Origin: Caldisericum exile_A
GTDB taxonomy: Bacteria; Caldisericota; Caldisericia; Caldisericales; Caldisericaceae
Direction of reading: 5' to 3'
Assembly (NCBI RefSeq): GCF_047785965.1
Contig: NZ_JBLOBF010000006.1
Location: 39,314 to 103,313, forward strand
DNA: 64,000 nt
In this document: positions 18,985-28,124 of the stretch, piece after piece
How the letters are laid out: each line of letters opens with the position of its first letter
How positions within the stretch are numbered: the first letter of the stretch is position 1
The notes under the pieces: generated by a model
Told to the model about the DNA's origin: nothing
Databases searched by the model: none
The model's input: only the letters and a program-made list of their open reading frames with translations
Made by a program: the position numbers and the translations under genes

Positions 18985-19012
18985 TTGTAAATTTCTTAAC
19001 AATCAGTATAAT
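18985..19012 (+). promoter_or_regulatory. Promoter of the HD-GYP gene, predicted leaderless
   Basis: TTGTAA (18985-18990) and a perfect TATAAT (19007-19012) are separated by 16 bases. GTG at 19019 lies six bases after the -10, where transcription would begin, and no Shine-Dalgarno sequence precedes it. The same TTGTAA-16-TATAAT arrangement occurs at 28075-28102. This promoter decides the start chosen for the next gene. Confidence 0.55.
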
Positions 19013-19018
19013 TTATCT

Positions 19019-22000
19019 GTGGAAATGAAAATAGACTGGTTACTTATAATACTTGAGTTTTCTATATTCACAATCCCAATCTTTTTAGGATTTATACTAT
19101 CGTTTAGATGGTTTATACAAAAAAGAACATACGAGAGAGTTCTATTCATAGTGGCATTTTTATTTCCGATTGTTGTGATACTATCCCTTATAAAAGTCTT
19201 TTATATATTAGAGTTAGGTCCAAATGAAAGTGCGTTTTTAACTATAAATCTCATATTTGCAATCGGAATTTCTACATTTATCTATATCACGATTCTTGAA
19301 ACAACAGGAAAGACGTATGCTAAGCCAAATTCAATTGAAATAATAGGCATTTTAATGCTTATTTTATCTTCCTTTTTGCTTGGAAACATAATGCGCGCCT
19401 TGGACTATATCTCTTGGGGCATTATAGGAATTGCTATTATTCACCTTGTGAGGGGATTTGTATATTCAAAATATGGCTCTTCTCATGAAAAAAGAACGTA
19501 TGTTTTAGTGGTGCTCTTTTCGGCAATTTCGGTATTCTTGAAACTTCTATATTATACGGATTATCTTCCTCTTAAACCAACAATCTATATTTCGCTTACC
19601 TTGATGTTTTTGTCTTTTCTTCACGGCGTATTTATTCTTAAAAACATAGGCGCAAGGATGCCCAGTCGTCCTTTAGAAAAGGAGATTTTTAAAGAAAAAC
19701 TTTCAATCTTTACAAGACTTGTTGCAATATCACTTACTGCAGCAATTATAACATCAATTGCATCTTCTTTTGGATTTAACTCATACAGAAGCCAAAAGGA
19801 ACAAATTATATCTGATTTAAATTATACTGTTCAGAATGCATCGTTTGTAATTGCTGACAAACTCAATCAATACTTGCTTGATTCATTTGAAAGTCCTCTT
19901 GTATATCTTGCAGAAACACTTGATGTAGATAACTTAGATCATGCAAAACTGCAAATAAAAACATTCTACAATACCCATAAATCCATATTTGCATCAGTTA
20001 CGCTTATGAATGATAAGGGCATAATTGTATATACATATCCCTACACATACGCCATAGGCTCTAATATTTCAAATCAGCCTCATGTAAAGGAAGTTCTCAA
20101 AACAAAAAAAACAACTCTATCACTGCCTTTTAAGACAGTCCAGGGCTTTAATGCAATAGCAATACATATACCAATATTTAAAGGAAAAATATTTACCTAT
20201 ACTATTGCAGGATTAATTGAACTTAATACTCTTTCCAGAAATTTATCAAATGCAATTACACCTTTTAAATATATTTTGTCAGAGGATGGAGTAGTGTGTG
20301 CAACAAACATTTCTGATTCATTCATCTTAAAAAATGTAGATACTGTTTTAGGAAGCGTTTCCAACTATTCAATTTCAAAATCTTATTCCTTTACTTATCT
20401 TTCACGCTCTTTTTTAATTAAAACCTTTGGAAGCCTAAGTGATTTAAGCGAAAAATTGCATTGGGTCTTTTTGACCACAGTATTAACTTATGGGTCATTC
20501 ATATTCTTATTTTTACTTTTCTATGCAACAGTTCTTTATGGACTTTTTGCATTGGAAAAGGAAACTACATTAGAGCTTGAAGAAACCCTAAAAAGGGAAT
20601 TAGAGGCGTTAAAAGCGTATAAAGATACTCAAGAAAAACTAAATACACTAAACAACTTCATATTTACTACCTCAATTGACGCCCCAATAGAGACGGTTGT
20701 TCAAAAACTCTTAGAAACAGTAATAAGTCTTGTTCCAAAAATAGAGAAGGGTGTTTTATGGTTTGTTGTTGGAGATAAAGTTATGCCTGTTGCTTCCGTG
20801 GGCTATGACGTAGATCTTTTAAAAAAACTAATTCTTGATAAAGAAAGGGAGGAGAGATTTTGGAAAAAGCCAATTATTATTGAACAAATAGGAATCTCGG
20901 GATTCCCCGAAGAACTCAGGGATTATGCAAAAAAGCTTGGAGTGGGAGATATTAAAGAGACTCTTATTATCCCAATTACTGTTAAAGATGAATATATGGG
21001 GCACTTCTCTTTAGATATCTTTAAAGAAGGTGTTCACTTCAATGAGGTTGAAATAGCCATTGCAAATTCAGTTGCTAAAATTATTTCATTCTATTTTTCG
21101 ATTCAAGTGGCACTTAAGGCTCTTAAAAAAGAAGTTGATACAAACGCAAGTCTTGCTTCAAAACTTGAAAATATTTTTGTTTTTCTATCAAAAACAAGTT
21201 TTAAAGAGGATTACGAAGAGTTCTTTTCAAAACTTTTGATGCTTACACTTTCATTAATAGAAGGTGGGGAATACGGAAGTATCCTTCTGAGGACTAAAAA
21301 CGAGCTTAAGTATGTAGCTTCATTTGGTTATGATGTGTCTCTTCTTAACGAATTAAACATCGATCTTGAAACAGAAGAAAAGCTTGTTAAGAAAGGAAAA
21401 GTTAAAATAATTGAATCTATAGAAGCTGTCGGGTTAGATGAAAGCCAAAGAGAGCTTGCAAAAAAGTTAGGATTAGACAGAATAAAATACACAATAACTG
21501 CATCTTTCTTTATCGAAGACGAGTATTATGGTGGTATCTTCATTGATTCAACAAAAGATCAAAATCCATTTACCACACAAGATATCGAAATAATGGAAGC
21601 AATTTCAAACCTTGGGTCGCTATTTTTAAGGACAAAGAAACTCTTTGAAGATTTAGAAAATGAGCTAAAGATAGATTCAATAATAACGGAAATTTCTAAA
21701 AACCTCGATTTTGAGATGAGTGTAAAAAATTACTTTAAAGAAGTTTTCCAATTGTTAAATAGAACCTTTGAATATTTAAACTCAATGAAAGTATCAGTTG
21801 AGATTGAAAATCGTTTTATACATGTTTTTGCTTGTGATGATTCTGTTAATGTAGTTCATTCAAAATCGAGTGAATACACATTTGAAGAAGAAAAGGAAAT
21901 TAATAATTTCGAAAAGATATATTATGAGATTGGAAAAGACAAAATCGAATTCGGTTTAAAGGAAGGAAGTGAACAAAATTCAGACATTATAAATCAGTTA

Positions 22001-22669
22001 TCAGTATCAATATTGCCTGTTTTGAAAAGCTTTTTTATATACAAGGATAGAGCAAAGCTTTTTGCAGATATTATGATAGCATTTGCAAGAACTATTGACT
22101 CGAAAGATCCTTACACAAGGACGCACTCTGAAAACGTAACAAAGTACGCGTATTTCTTTGCAAGGCATCTTGGGCTTGATAAAAGAAATCTTAAAATACT
22201 TGTATTAGCAGCAATTCTACATGATATAGGGAAAATTGGTGTAAAGGAGTCAATTCTTCTTAAAAACGGACCTTTAACAGCTGATGAGCGGAAAATCATA
22301 AACATACATCCAGAAAAAGGTTATGAGATTATTTCTGTAATTGAAGGCTTGGAAGCTTCGGCAAAAATATTGAGACATCATCATGAAAGATGCGATGGAA
22401 AGGGTTATCCTGATAAGTTAAAGGGCGAAGAAATCCCATACCTATCTAGGATATTATCAATAGTTGATGCCTTTGATGCAATGACAACAGAAAGACCTTA
22501 CAGAAAGGCATTAACAGTTGATGAAGCGATGAAAGAAATCGAAAAGAATGCAGGCATTCAGTTTGATCCGGAACTTGCAAAAAGATTTATAGAACTTAAA
22601 GATTCAATAAAAGATGCGCTTAATATTTCAATAGAAGATATACTGATAGAAATATTGAATATAGAGTGA
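19019..22669 (+). CDS. Membrane HD-GYP protein with extracellular sensor and GAF domains
   Basis: A protein of 1216 residues from GTG 19019 (the frame extends upstream to TTG 18962, but that crosses the promoter). About seven N-terminal membrane helices (to ~residue 205) are followed by a helix, an extracellular Cache-like domain (~250-480), another helix (VFLTTVLTYGSFIFLFLLFY), two GAF-like domains (~550-700 and ~720-880) and a C-terminal HD-GYP domain. The HD-GYP residues are intact: HDIGKIG near 1068 and HHERCDGKGYPDKLKGEEIP. It should degrade cyclic di-GMP in response to outside and inside signals, opposing the GGDEF protein encoded 6 kb upstream. The radical-SAM gene follows after 13 bases. 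Confidence 0.88.
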   Translation: MEMKIDWLLIILEFSIFTIPIFLGFILSFRWFIQKRTYERVLFIVAFLFPIVVILSLIKVFYILELGPNESAFLTINLIFAIGISTFIYITILETTGKTYAKPNSIEIIGILMLILSSFLLGNIMRALDYISWGIIGIAIIHLVRGFVYSKYGSSHEKRTYVLVVLFSAISVFLKLLYYTDYLPLKPTIYISLTLMFLSFLHGVFILKNIGARMPSRPLEKEIFKEKLSIFTRLVAISLTAAIITSIASSFGFNSYRSQKEQIISDLNYTVQNASFVIADKLNQYLLDSFESPLVYLAETLDVDNLDHAKLQIKTFYNTHKSIFASVTLMNDKGIIVYTYPYTYAIGSNISNQPHVKEVLKTKKTTLSLPFKTVQGFNAIAIHIPIFKGKIFTYTIAGLIELNTLSRNLSNAITPFKYILSEDGVVCATNISDSFILKNVDTVLGSVSNYSISKSYSFTYLSRSFLIKTFGSLSDLSEKLHWVFLTTVLTYGSFIFLFLLFYATVLYGLFALEKETTLELEETLKRELEALKAYKDTQEKLNTLNNFIFTTSIDAPIETVVQKLLETVISLVPKIEKGVLWFVVGDKVMPVASVGYDVDLLKKLILDKEREERFWKKPIIIEQIGISGFPEELRDYAKKLGVGDIKETLIIPITVKDEYMGHFSLDIFKEGVHFNEVEIAIANSVAKIISFYFSIQVALKALKKEVDTNASLASKLENIFVFLSKTSFKEDYEEFFSKLLMLTLSLIEGGEYGSILLRTKNELKYVASFGYDVSLLNELNIDLETEEKLVKKGKVKIIESIEAVGLDESQRELAKKLGLDRIKYTITASFFIEDEYYGGIFIDSTKDQNPFTTQDIEIMEAISNLGSLFLRTKKLFEDLENELKIDSIITEISKNLDFEMSVKNYFKEVFQLLNRTFEYLNSMKVSVEIENRFIHVFACDDSVNVVHSKSSEYTFEEEKEINNFEKIYYEIGKDKIEFGLKEGSEQNSDIINQLSVSILPVLKSFFIYKDRAKLFADIMIAFARTIDSKDPYTRTHSENVTKYAYFFARHLGLDKRNLKILVLAAILHDIGKIGVKESILLKNGPLTADERKIINIHPEKGYEIISVIEGLEASAKILRHHHERCDGKGYPDKLKGEEIPYLSRILSIVDAFDAMTTERPYRKALTVDEAMKEIEKNAGIQFDPELAKRFIELKDSIKDALNISIEDILIEILNIE

Positions 22670-22682
22670 GGCGTAATATTAT

Positions 22683-23375
22683 ATGAACAACATAAGAATC
22701 GGAGCAATGCAAAAGTTTTCTCTTGTAGATTATCCTGATAAAACTTGTGCGATTATCTTTACAATAGGTTGTAATTTCCGTTGTCCTTTTTGCCACAATA
22801 GGGAACTTGTCTTAGAAAAAGAGTTTCCAAATGAAATTCCTTTTGAAGACATTATTGATTTTCTTAATACTCGCAAGGGACTTCTTGATGCAGTTGAATT
22901 TACAGGCGGAGAGCCATTAATACACAAAGGACTGATTGACGCCATAAAGAGAATAAAAGATATGGGCTTTTTGGTAAAACTTGATACCAATGGATCATTC
23001 CCAAAGACGCTGATAGATCTCTTACCTTTTGTTGATTATATTGCAATGGATATAAAGGCACCACTTGAAAAATACAGCGAGGCAACAGGTGTAAAAATTG
23101 AGAGTGACACAATAAAAGAAAGTATCCAGATTATCAAAGCCTCAGAAAAGGATTACGAATTTAGAACAACTGTATTCAAAAACTACTTTAAGACTATTGA
23201 TGACTTTGTTTCTGTGGGCAATCTTATAAATAGAGCAAAGGCCTACTACATTCAAAGACCGCATTTTGATAAGGTATTAAATCCAAACTATCCATTTGAG
23301 ACTTTTACAGACAAAGAATTACAAGATATTCAAGCATTGATGAAACAATTTGCAGATGCAGTAGAGATAAGATAG
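22683..23375 (+). CDS. nrdG: Anaerobic ribonucleotide reductase-activating-type radical SAM protein
   Basis: A 230-residue radical-SAM protein with the cluster motif C30-x3-C34-x2-C37 (GCNFRCPFCHN), the glycine-rich SAM motif EFTGGEPLIHKGL and the later strand segments (VKLDTNGSFP, VDYIAMDIKAP). The N-terminus MNNIRIGAMQKFSLVDYPDKTCA is typical of NrdG2-type activases (TIGR02495-like), which make the glycyl radical of the anaerobic class III ribonucleotide reductase. No nrdD is in the window, so the partner is an inference. It lies 13 bases after the HD-GYP gene without an evident Shine-Dalgarno site. Confidence 0.8.
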   Translation: MNNIRIGAMQKFSLVDYPDKTCAIIFTIGCNFRCPFCHNRELVLEKEFPNEIPFEDIIDFLNTRKGLLDAVEFTGGEPLIHKGLIDAIKRIKDMGFLVKLDTNGSFPKTLIDLLPFVDYIAMDIKAPLEKYSEATGVKIESDTIKESIQIIKASEKDYEFRTTVFKNYFKTIDDFVSVGNLINRAKAYYIQRPHFDKVLNPNYPFETFTDKELQDIQALMKQFADAVEIR

Positions 23376-24267
23376 AATTTTAAGAGTATAATACCCTCAA
23401 TGCTTCCTAAAAATGGTTGTCACCATATATAATACTCCCCCAAAACAGAGGAGATTCCTCAGGCAAAAGCCTTCGGAATGACAAAAAGAAACATTTTTCG
23501 GAATGACACAACCAGTCATTTCGACGAACGTAGTGAGGAGAAATCTCCTCTTTTGGGGGGCAACACACCTCCCCCTCAACACTCCCCCGAGACTGAGGAG
23601 ATTCCTCGCCTTCGGCTTCGGAATGACAAACAGAAATAACCTTCAGAATAAACATAACCAGTCATTTCGAACAAAGTGAGAAATCTCCTCTTTGGGGTAG
23701 TTCGAAGGGGGGCTTTTAACCCCTTCGATTAATGGAAATCTCCATATTTTGAGGGGGCAACACACCTCCCCCTCAACACTCTCCCGAGACTGAGGAGATT
23801 CCTCGTGGCTACGCCACTTCGGAATGACAAATGAAAGTGGAAAGTTATTCTTTTTGTTTTTAGGGGAAAGTTGGAAGGGGGATGTGCCCTCTTCCAATAA
23901 TTGTCATTTCGAACAAAGTGAGAAATCTCCTCCTTTGGGGAAGTTAAAGGGGGTACTTCCTCCTTCCATCGATTGTCATTTCGAAGGAGCGAAAGCGACT
24001 GAGAAATCTCCTCCTTTTAGGGGGAGTTAGAAGGGTAAATTCTTTCAATTAATGTAGGTATGTAATAGCTATGAATTTTCTTGCTAAGGGATCTTTTATT
24101 AAATATGTAGAAAGAAAATTTGGTTTGTAAGCCCCTATAATAACTCGCTAAATGGATCTTTTATTTAAAGCGGAGAGATAATGATTCCTTTATGAATTTT
24201 TTCAAAAAACATTAAGCTCCTTCTTTTAAAACATTGTAAATCCATTATAATATGTAGAGGTGATAAA
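23376..24267. repeat. Hairpin-repeat island 3 and its flank
   Basis: The densest stretch is 23400-24040, with seven hairpin units: ATTCC class at 23454-23479, 23601-23624 and 23798-23825; ATTTC class at 23518-23544, 23664-23684, 23906-23926 and 23978-24007. Both orientations occur, and G/C-run modules lie between them. Open frames through this stretch encode low-complexity peptides such as CHSEAEGEESP and are not genes. From 24041 to 24267 the repeats stop; that part is A+T-rich and contains two related copies of GCTAA-x-GGATCTTTTATT (about 24083 and 24147), then a TATAAT at about 24246 and GAGGTGA before the next gene. Confidence 0.85.
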
Positions 24268-24834
24268 ATGGGAGAATTTATAATGCCACCAGGCCAAAAA
24301 CCTTCAGCAAGGCTTTATCCAATTTCAATTTTTGGAAAGCCTAAGGAAATTGACATTGATAATTATTTTGTTAAAATTACTGGTCTTATTAAGAGCGAAA
24401 AAGTAATTTCCCTAAAAGAAATTTTTAATATGAATAAAGAAAGCGTTCAATTTGATATTCATTGTGTTGATGGATGGAGCTATCTCGGTCCTGTTTTTTC
24501 AGGTGTATATCCCAAAGTTTTATTTGAAGATGTCTCGATTTTGCCAAGTGGAAAATTTGTTATGGTAAAGACTCTTGATGGTTATTCAACCGATTTGCCT
24601 CTTGATTTTCTTTTGAGTAATGATGCATTTCTTGCATATGAAATGGATGGGAAGCCTCTTGATATTGCAAATGGATATCCTTTAAGGCTTGTCGTTAATG
24701 GGAAATATGCGTATAAAGATGCAAAATGGGTTGTTGAGTTTGAGGTAATGGAAGAGGATATTCCAGGTTATTGGGAGAAAAAGGGATACTCAAGAAGCGC
24801 AAATGTCTATGAAAATGATCGGTTTGAAAAATAA
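24268..24834 (+). CDS. Cytoplasmic MsrP/YedY-like molybdopterin oxidoreductase
   Basis: A 188-residue protein of the sulfite-oxidase/MsrP fold. The molybdenum-ligand cysteine is Cys66 in FDIHCVDGWSYLGPVFSG, and DIANGYPLRLVVNGKYAYKDAKWVVEFEV plus DIPGYWEKKGYS match the family's C-terminal cofactor-binding segments. Unlike MsrP it has no Tat signal and no membrane partner gene, so it should be cytoplasmic and its substrate is unknown. It is shorter than YedY/MsrP (about 300). Its end overlaps the pilin gene by 32 bases. The only molybdopterin-synthesis gene visible in the window is moaD at 47402. Confidence 0.78.
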   Translation: MGEFIMPPGQKPSARLYPISIFGKPKEIDIDNYFVKITGLIKSEKVISLKEIFNMNKESVQFDIHCVDGWSYLGPVFSGVYPKVLFEDVSILPSGKFVMVKTLDGYSTDLPLDFLLSNDAFLAYEMDGKPLDIANGYPLRLVVNGKYAYKDAKWVVEFEVMEEDIPGYWEKKGYSRSANVYENDRFEK

Positions 24835-25342
24835 AAAGGGCTTCACTCTTATTGAATTAATGATTGTAATTGCGATTATTATAATCCTTACTGGGATTGC
24901 AGTTCCTGTTTTTGGAAATATCATAAATAGAGGTCGTATTGCGCAACTCTTATCAAACTTTGATTCCCTTGCAAGAGACCTTGAACATTACAAACAAGAT
25001 TGGGGTGTTTACCCTTATCCTGTTGTGCAAGCTGAACAATTTGGATATTTGGTTGATAGTAAAGCTCCAACATCTCTTCTTGCAAGAGAGCTACTTGGGA
25101 TAAACGCTTTTATAAACAAAAAGGAAAACAAAACTTTGCTGGGAGAAAGCGGAGGTATAGAGTATATTCTCCGTCCCGAAAGTCTTATGAATATGCAAAA
25201 TCCTTTTGGCTTGGGGCTTTACTATGGTTCAAAAGATGGTTCAAACTATGTTATTTATGCAGAACTTCCAAATGGAAAGTATCTTATGCGTTTTGGAAAC
25301 ATTTCTCCAGAAATAACCACAAGTCCACCGTCAGTCCCCTAA
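24803..25342 (+). CDS. Type IV pilin / type II secretion pseudopilin-like protein
   Basis: A 179-residue protein with a class III prepilin leader: a short basic N-terminus ending in KKG, then FTLIELMIVIAIIIILTGIAVPVF. The peptidase would cut between Gly and Phe, and Glu5 of the mature protein is present. The globular part (GRIAQLLSNFDSLARDLEHYKQDWGVYPYP) resembles GspG/pseudopilin heads. Three in-frame ATGs (24803, 24809, 24815) are possible starts; the last gives a leader of usual length. No other pilus genes are nearby. The coding end overlaps the 3' end of parB by 12 bases on the opposite strand. Confidence 0.82.
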   Translation: MSMKMIGLKNKKGFTLIELMIVIAIIIILTGIAVPVFGNIINRGRIAQLLSNFDSLARDLEHYKQDWGVYPYPVVQAEQFGYLVDSKAPTSLLARELLGINAFINKKENKTLLGESGGIEYILRPESLMNMQNPFGLGLYYGSKDGSNYVIYAELPNGKYLMRFGNISPEITTSPPSVP

Positions 25343-26242
25343 TTTGTCTTCAAGTTCATTTACCAGATCTTTGAGAGTTTTTAGCTCCTCTTTTAAATTT
25401 TTTCTATTTTTATCATCAATGAAATCTATTAAATTTATTGTATTTTCAACATTTTTTATTGCACCTTTAAGCGTTGCAGGTTTGAAATGCTTAAAGGTGC
25501 TTACTACATTTGCTACATCGTGAGAGGAGAGTTCATTTTCCTCAATAATCTTTACAACCTTTTTAATAACATCAAGATCTTTTACTTTAAGAAGACTTTC
25601 AACATGCCTTGAAGTTAAAGGAGAGTTAGGGTCATCAATCTTTTTTTGAATGTCCTCTGGTAAATCAAGCAAACTTATCCACCTTATTAGTGTAATTGGT
25701 GTTTTTCCTATTGCCTTACACAGTGCGCTCACAGTGAGCGCAAAATCTTCAGGGACATTTCTTCCCATCCTGTAGTTAATAAGAAGTGTTTTAACATTTT
25801 TATCCTTTGCATATGGCTTTAGGTATTCGTAAATTGCCTTTGCTCTCTCTATGGGTGATATATCTTCTCGTTGTAAATTTTCAACAATCTGGATTTCCCT
25901 TACGATGCTGTCGCTTTTTGGATCAATTACGATTGCAGGTATTGTATCTTTTTTTAGAAGAAGTGTTGCTTTGTATCTTCTTTCTCCTGCAACAATCATA
26001 TACTTTGTGCCAACTTTACGCACGAGAATTGGCTCTAAAACGCCATGTCTTTCGATGCTTTCGGCAAGTTCCTTCAAGCTCTCTTCATTAAAAGTTTTTC
26101 TTGGTTGATTTGGATCTGTAACTATATCTCTAACATTCAGTTCAATTACTTTTGCCTGAATCTTTTCATTTACAAGTTCTTCAACATAGCCTTTATCAAA
26201 ACGTAAATTAAAATCTTTTGGTAAACCCTTTTTTGGTTCCAT
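25331..26242 (-). CDS. parB: Chromosome-partitioning protein ParB (Spo0J/Noc family)
   Basis: A 303-residue ParB. The N-terminal CTPase domain has QPRKTF, the GERRYKA box and ENLQREDISPIERA; the helix-turn-helix region follows (SALCKAIGKTPITLIRWISLLDLP). The C-terminus (about 250-303) is a charged coiled-coil dimerisation part. It binds parS near the origin, spreads and is moved by ParA. I saw no canonical parS (TGTTTCACGTGAAACA) in the window, so the site may be diverged or elsewhere. It is encoded about 18 kb from oriC, seven bases downstream of parA. Confidence 0.92.
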   Translation of the reverse strand: MEPKKGLPKDFNLRFDKGYVEELVNEKIQAKVIELNVRDIVTDPNQPRKTFNEESLKELAESIERHGVLEPILVRKVGTKYMIVAGERRYKATLLLKKDTIPAIVIDPKSDSIVREIQIVENLQREDISPIERAKAIYEYLKPYAKDKNVKTLLINYRMGRNVPEDFALTVSALCKAIGKTPITLIRWISLLDLPEDIQKKIDDPNSPLTSRHVESLLKVKDLDVIKKVVKIIEENELSSHDVANVVSTFKHFKPATLKGAIKNVENTINLIDFIDDKNRKNLKEELKTLKDLVNELEDKLGD

Positions 26243-26249
26243 TTTTCAC

Positions 26250-27011
26250 CTACTTTCCTAATCTTTTTAAGACACTTTCTCCAAAAAGCATATATGCATG
26301 TGCACCTTTTGAATCTGGCGCAAAGGCAAAGATATCCTCTCTAAAGGCAGGACTTTCCTCAAGGCGAACACTTCTCCCGATTGGTTCTTCAAAAACAAGA
26401 TCTCCAAAAAGTTCCTTTATTTTTAGAGAGGCATCCTTTGAAAGGGTAGTCCTTGTATCAAACATGGTTATTAAAACTCCTAAAATTTTTAGCTTTTCAT
26501 TAAATGTTTCTTTGACGCCTTCAAATGTATCCAAAAAGTCTTGTACACCTTCAAGTGCCCAAGGCGATGGGGTAATTGGAATTATTACATAATCAGAGGT
26601 TGTAAGGGCGTTTACCGTAAGAAGTCCTAAAGAAGGGGGTGTGTCAATAATAACAAAGCTAAACATATTTGCAATTTTACTAATAACTTTTCTTAATTTA
26701 AGTGGTGCATCGAAAACGCCAGAAAGTGCACGCTCTACTTTCGCAAGGTGAATTGAAGATGGCATTAAAAATAGATTTGGAACAGAAGTTTCGTGGATAA
26801 TTTTCACAGGATCTGTATTCTCCTCTACAAAAACTGAATAGGTGCTTATATTTGTTGGATTCTCAAGAAATACAAACGAGGAATTTGCCTGTGGATCGAG
26901 ATCAATAAGTAAAGTTTTAAAGTTTTTTCTTGCAATAAAAGAGGCAAGATTAACTGCGGTTGTTGTTTTACCAACTCCACCCTTCTGATTTGCAATTGTT
27001 ATCGTTATCAT
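26250..27011 (-). CDS. parA: Chromosome-partitioning ATPase ParA (Soj)
   Basis: A 253-residue P-loop ATPase with the deviant Walker A KGGVGKTTTAVNLA at residues 10-23, Walker A' LLIDLDPQANSSF and Walker B FVIIDTPPSLGLLTVNAL. It lacks an N-terminal DNA-binding domain and is thus of the chromosomal (Soj) type. With ParB it segregates the replicated origins. It overlaps the phosphoesterase gene by four bases, giving the operon PadR-phosphoesterase-parA-parB. Confidence 0.94.
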   Translation of the reverse strand: MITITIANQKGGVGKTTTAVNLASFIARKNFKTLLIDLDPQANSSFVFLENPTNISTYSVFVEENTDPVKIIHETSVPNLFLMPSSIHLAKVERALSGVFDAPLKLRKVISKIANMFSFVIIDTPPSLGLLTVNALTTSDYVIIPITPSPWALEGVQDFLDTFEGVKETFNEKLKILGVLITMFDTRTTLSKDASLKIKELFGDLVFEEPIGRSVRLEESPAFREDIFAFAPDSKGAHAYMLFGESVLKRLGK

Positions 27012-27541
27012 GTTATCTCCTTAAATTCCACAAGAAATTTGTCCTTTTCGATATCAAGAATTGCAAAGGACTTTTTAGAAGAATCTTTTGGTAAACTTAT
27101 TGAGCCTGGATTAATATGCAACCCAAATTTATTTTCTTCTACAACTGGTATATGCGTATGTCCCGTTAGAAGTGCTTTTATACCTTTATATTTTTTCATG
27201 AACTCTTCAAAGTTTTCAATTTTATCTCCATGCGTTAAAAGAAGTGTAGTCCCTTCGATATGCACAAGTGCAAACTCTTGAAGCATTGGATATTTTATTA
27301 CAAGCTGGTCTACATCGGCATCGCAGTTGCCTTTAACAAAGATAAAGTTAAAGGGAGCATTGTTTATTAGCTCAGAAACTCCCATTGGATTATATCCCTC
27401 AGGCATTGGATTTCTGGGCCCATGGTAAAGCACATCACCTAAAACGAGCACAAGTTTTACATCTAATTTTTCAAACTCCGAAAAAACTGCCCTAAGCGAC
27501 AAAAAATCGCCATGGATGTCTGATACAACTCCCACTTTCAT
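27008..27541 (-). CDS. YfcE/MJ0936-type metallophosphoesterase
   Basis: A 177-residue calcineurin-like phosphodiesterase. All metal-binding motifs are present: SDIHGD (residues 7-12), LGDVLYHG, GNCDADVD, LLLTHGDKI, LLTGHTHIP and HINPGSISLP. Proteins of this size hydrolyse phosphodiesters such as bis-pNPP in vitro; the physiological substrate is unknown. Four-base overlaps with both neighbours show that it is translated as part of the PadR-parAB operon. Confidence 0.87.
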   Translation of the reverse strand: MKVGVVSDIHGDFLSLRAVFSEFEKLDVKLVLVLGDVLYHGPRNPMPEGYNPMGVSELINNAPFNFIFVKGNCDADVDQLVIKYPMLQEFALVHIEGTTLLLTHGDKIENFEEFMKKYKGIKALLTGHTHIPVVEENKFGLHINPGSISLPKDSSKKSFAILDIEKDKFLVEFKEIT

Positions 27542-27924
27542 AATAAATCCTCCTCATCAATTAATTTTAGGATTTCGATAAACTCTTTTATTCCTTCTTT
27601 CCAATCCTTTCTCAAATTTCTGTAATAAGCTTTACCTTTCTCGGTAATCTTATAAACAAGGCGTGGATGCTTTGTCTCCCCTATAATCCAGTCGCCCTTT
27701 ATAAAGCCACTACTATTTAATTTTTTTAGCACTGGGTATATGAAGCCCGGGTTTGGATACCACATACCTCTTGAAACAATGAGTATTGCCTTAGAAATTT
27801 CTTCACCATACATATCTCTTTCATTAAGAAGATGAAGAATGTAAAAATACAAAAACTCCTTTGAGCCAAAAAAACTTGTAATAAATAAATTTTTTCCTTT
27901 CTTTCTAAAAATATTTTCTAACAT
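27538..27924 (-). CDS. PadR-family transcriptional regulator
   Basis: A 128-residue winged-helix protein: FYILHLLNERDMYGEEISKAI is the PadR recognition-helix region, YPVLKKLNSSGFIKGDW the wing, and LVYKITEKGKAYYRNL the continuation into the C-terminal dimerisation helix. It is the first gene of the operon with the phosphoesterase and parAB, so it may control it and itself. Ligand unknown. GGGGTGA lies before the ATG. Confidence 0.85.
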   Translation of the reverse strand: MLENIFRKKGKNLFITSFFGSKEFLYFYILHLLNERDMYGEEISKAILIVSRGMWYPNPGFIYPVLKKLNSSGFIKGDWIIGETKHPRLVYKITEKGKAYYRNLRKDWKEGIKEFIEILKLIDEEDLL

Positions 27925-28070
27925 TTTTCACCCCAACTTACCATAAATAATAAATTTTTATAATTATATACAAATATACAAAATTCTGAAATTTTTCCAA
28001 TTCAAACAATTTTTCTCACTTAATAATATGGAAAGAGTGTCGAAAATTTTCAAAGCAAAATTTTTCAAAA

Positions 28071-28102
28071 ATACTTGTAAAAAGTATAAATTACCTTATA
28101 AT
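28071..28102 (+). promoter_or_regulatory. Promoter with inverted repeat before the membrane protein-uvrA operon
   Basis: TTGTAA (28075-28080) and TATAAT (28097-28102) are 16 bases apart. ATACTT and AAGTAT (28071-28087, five-base spacer) form an inverted repeat over the -35, a possible operator. The PadR gene lies divergently 147 bases away and is a candidate regulator; no SOS LexA-box sequence was recognised although uvrA is downstream. Confidence 0.45.
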
Positions 28103-28124
28103 TATTATTTGCAGGAGTTAAAAA

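Noticed and set aside
23407..23897. Open frames giving peptides such as CHSEAEGEESP (also 50918-51333, 58408-59074 and 18440-18655)
   Set aside because: They are translations of the hairpin repeats in several frames and both strands, with no ribosome-binding sites and no conserved protein pattern.
25331..28124. parS sites near parAB
   Set aside because: No sequence close to the canonical 16-base palindrome was seen here or around oriC.
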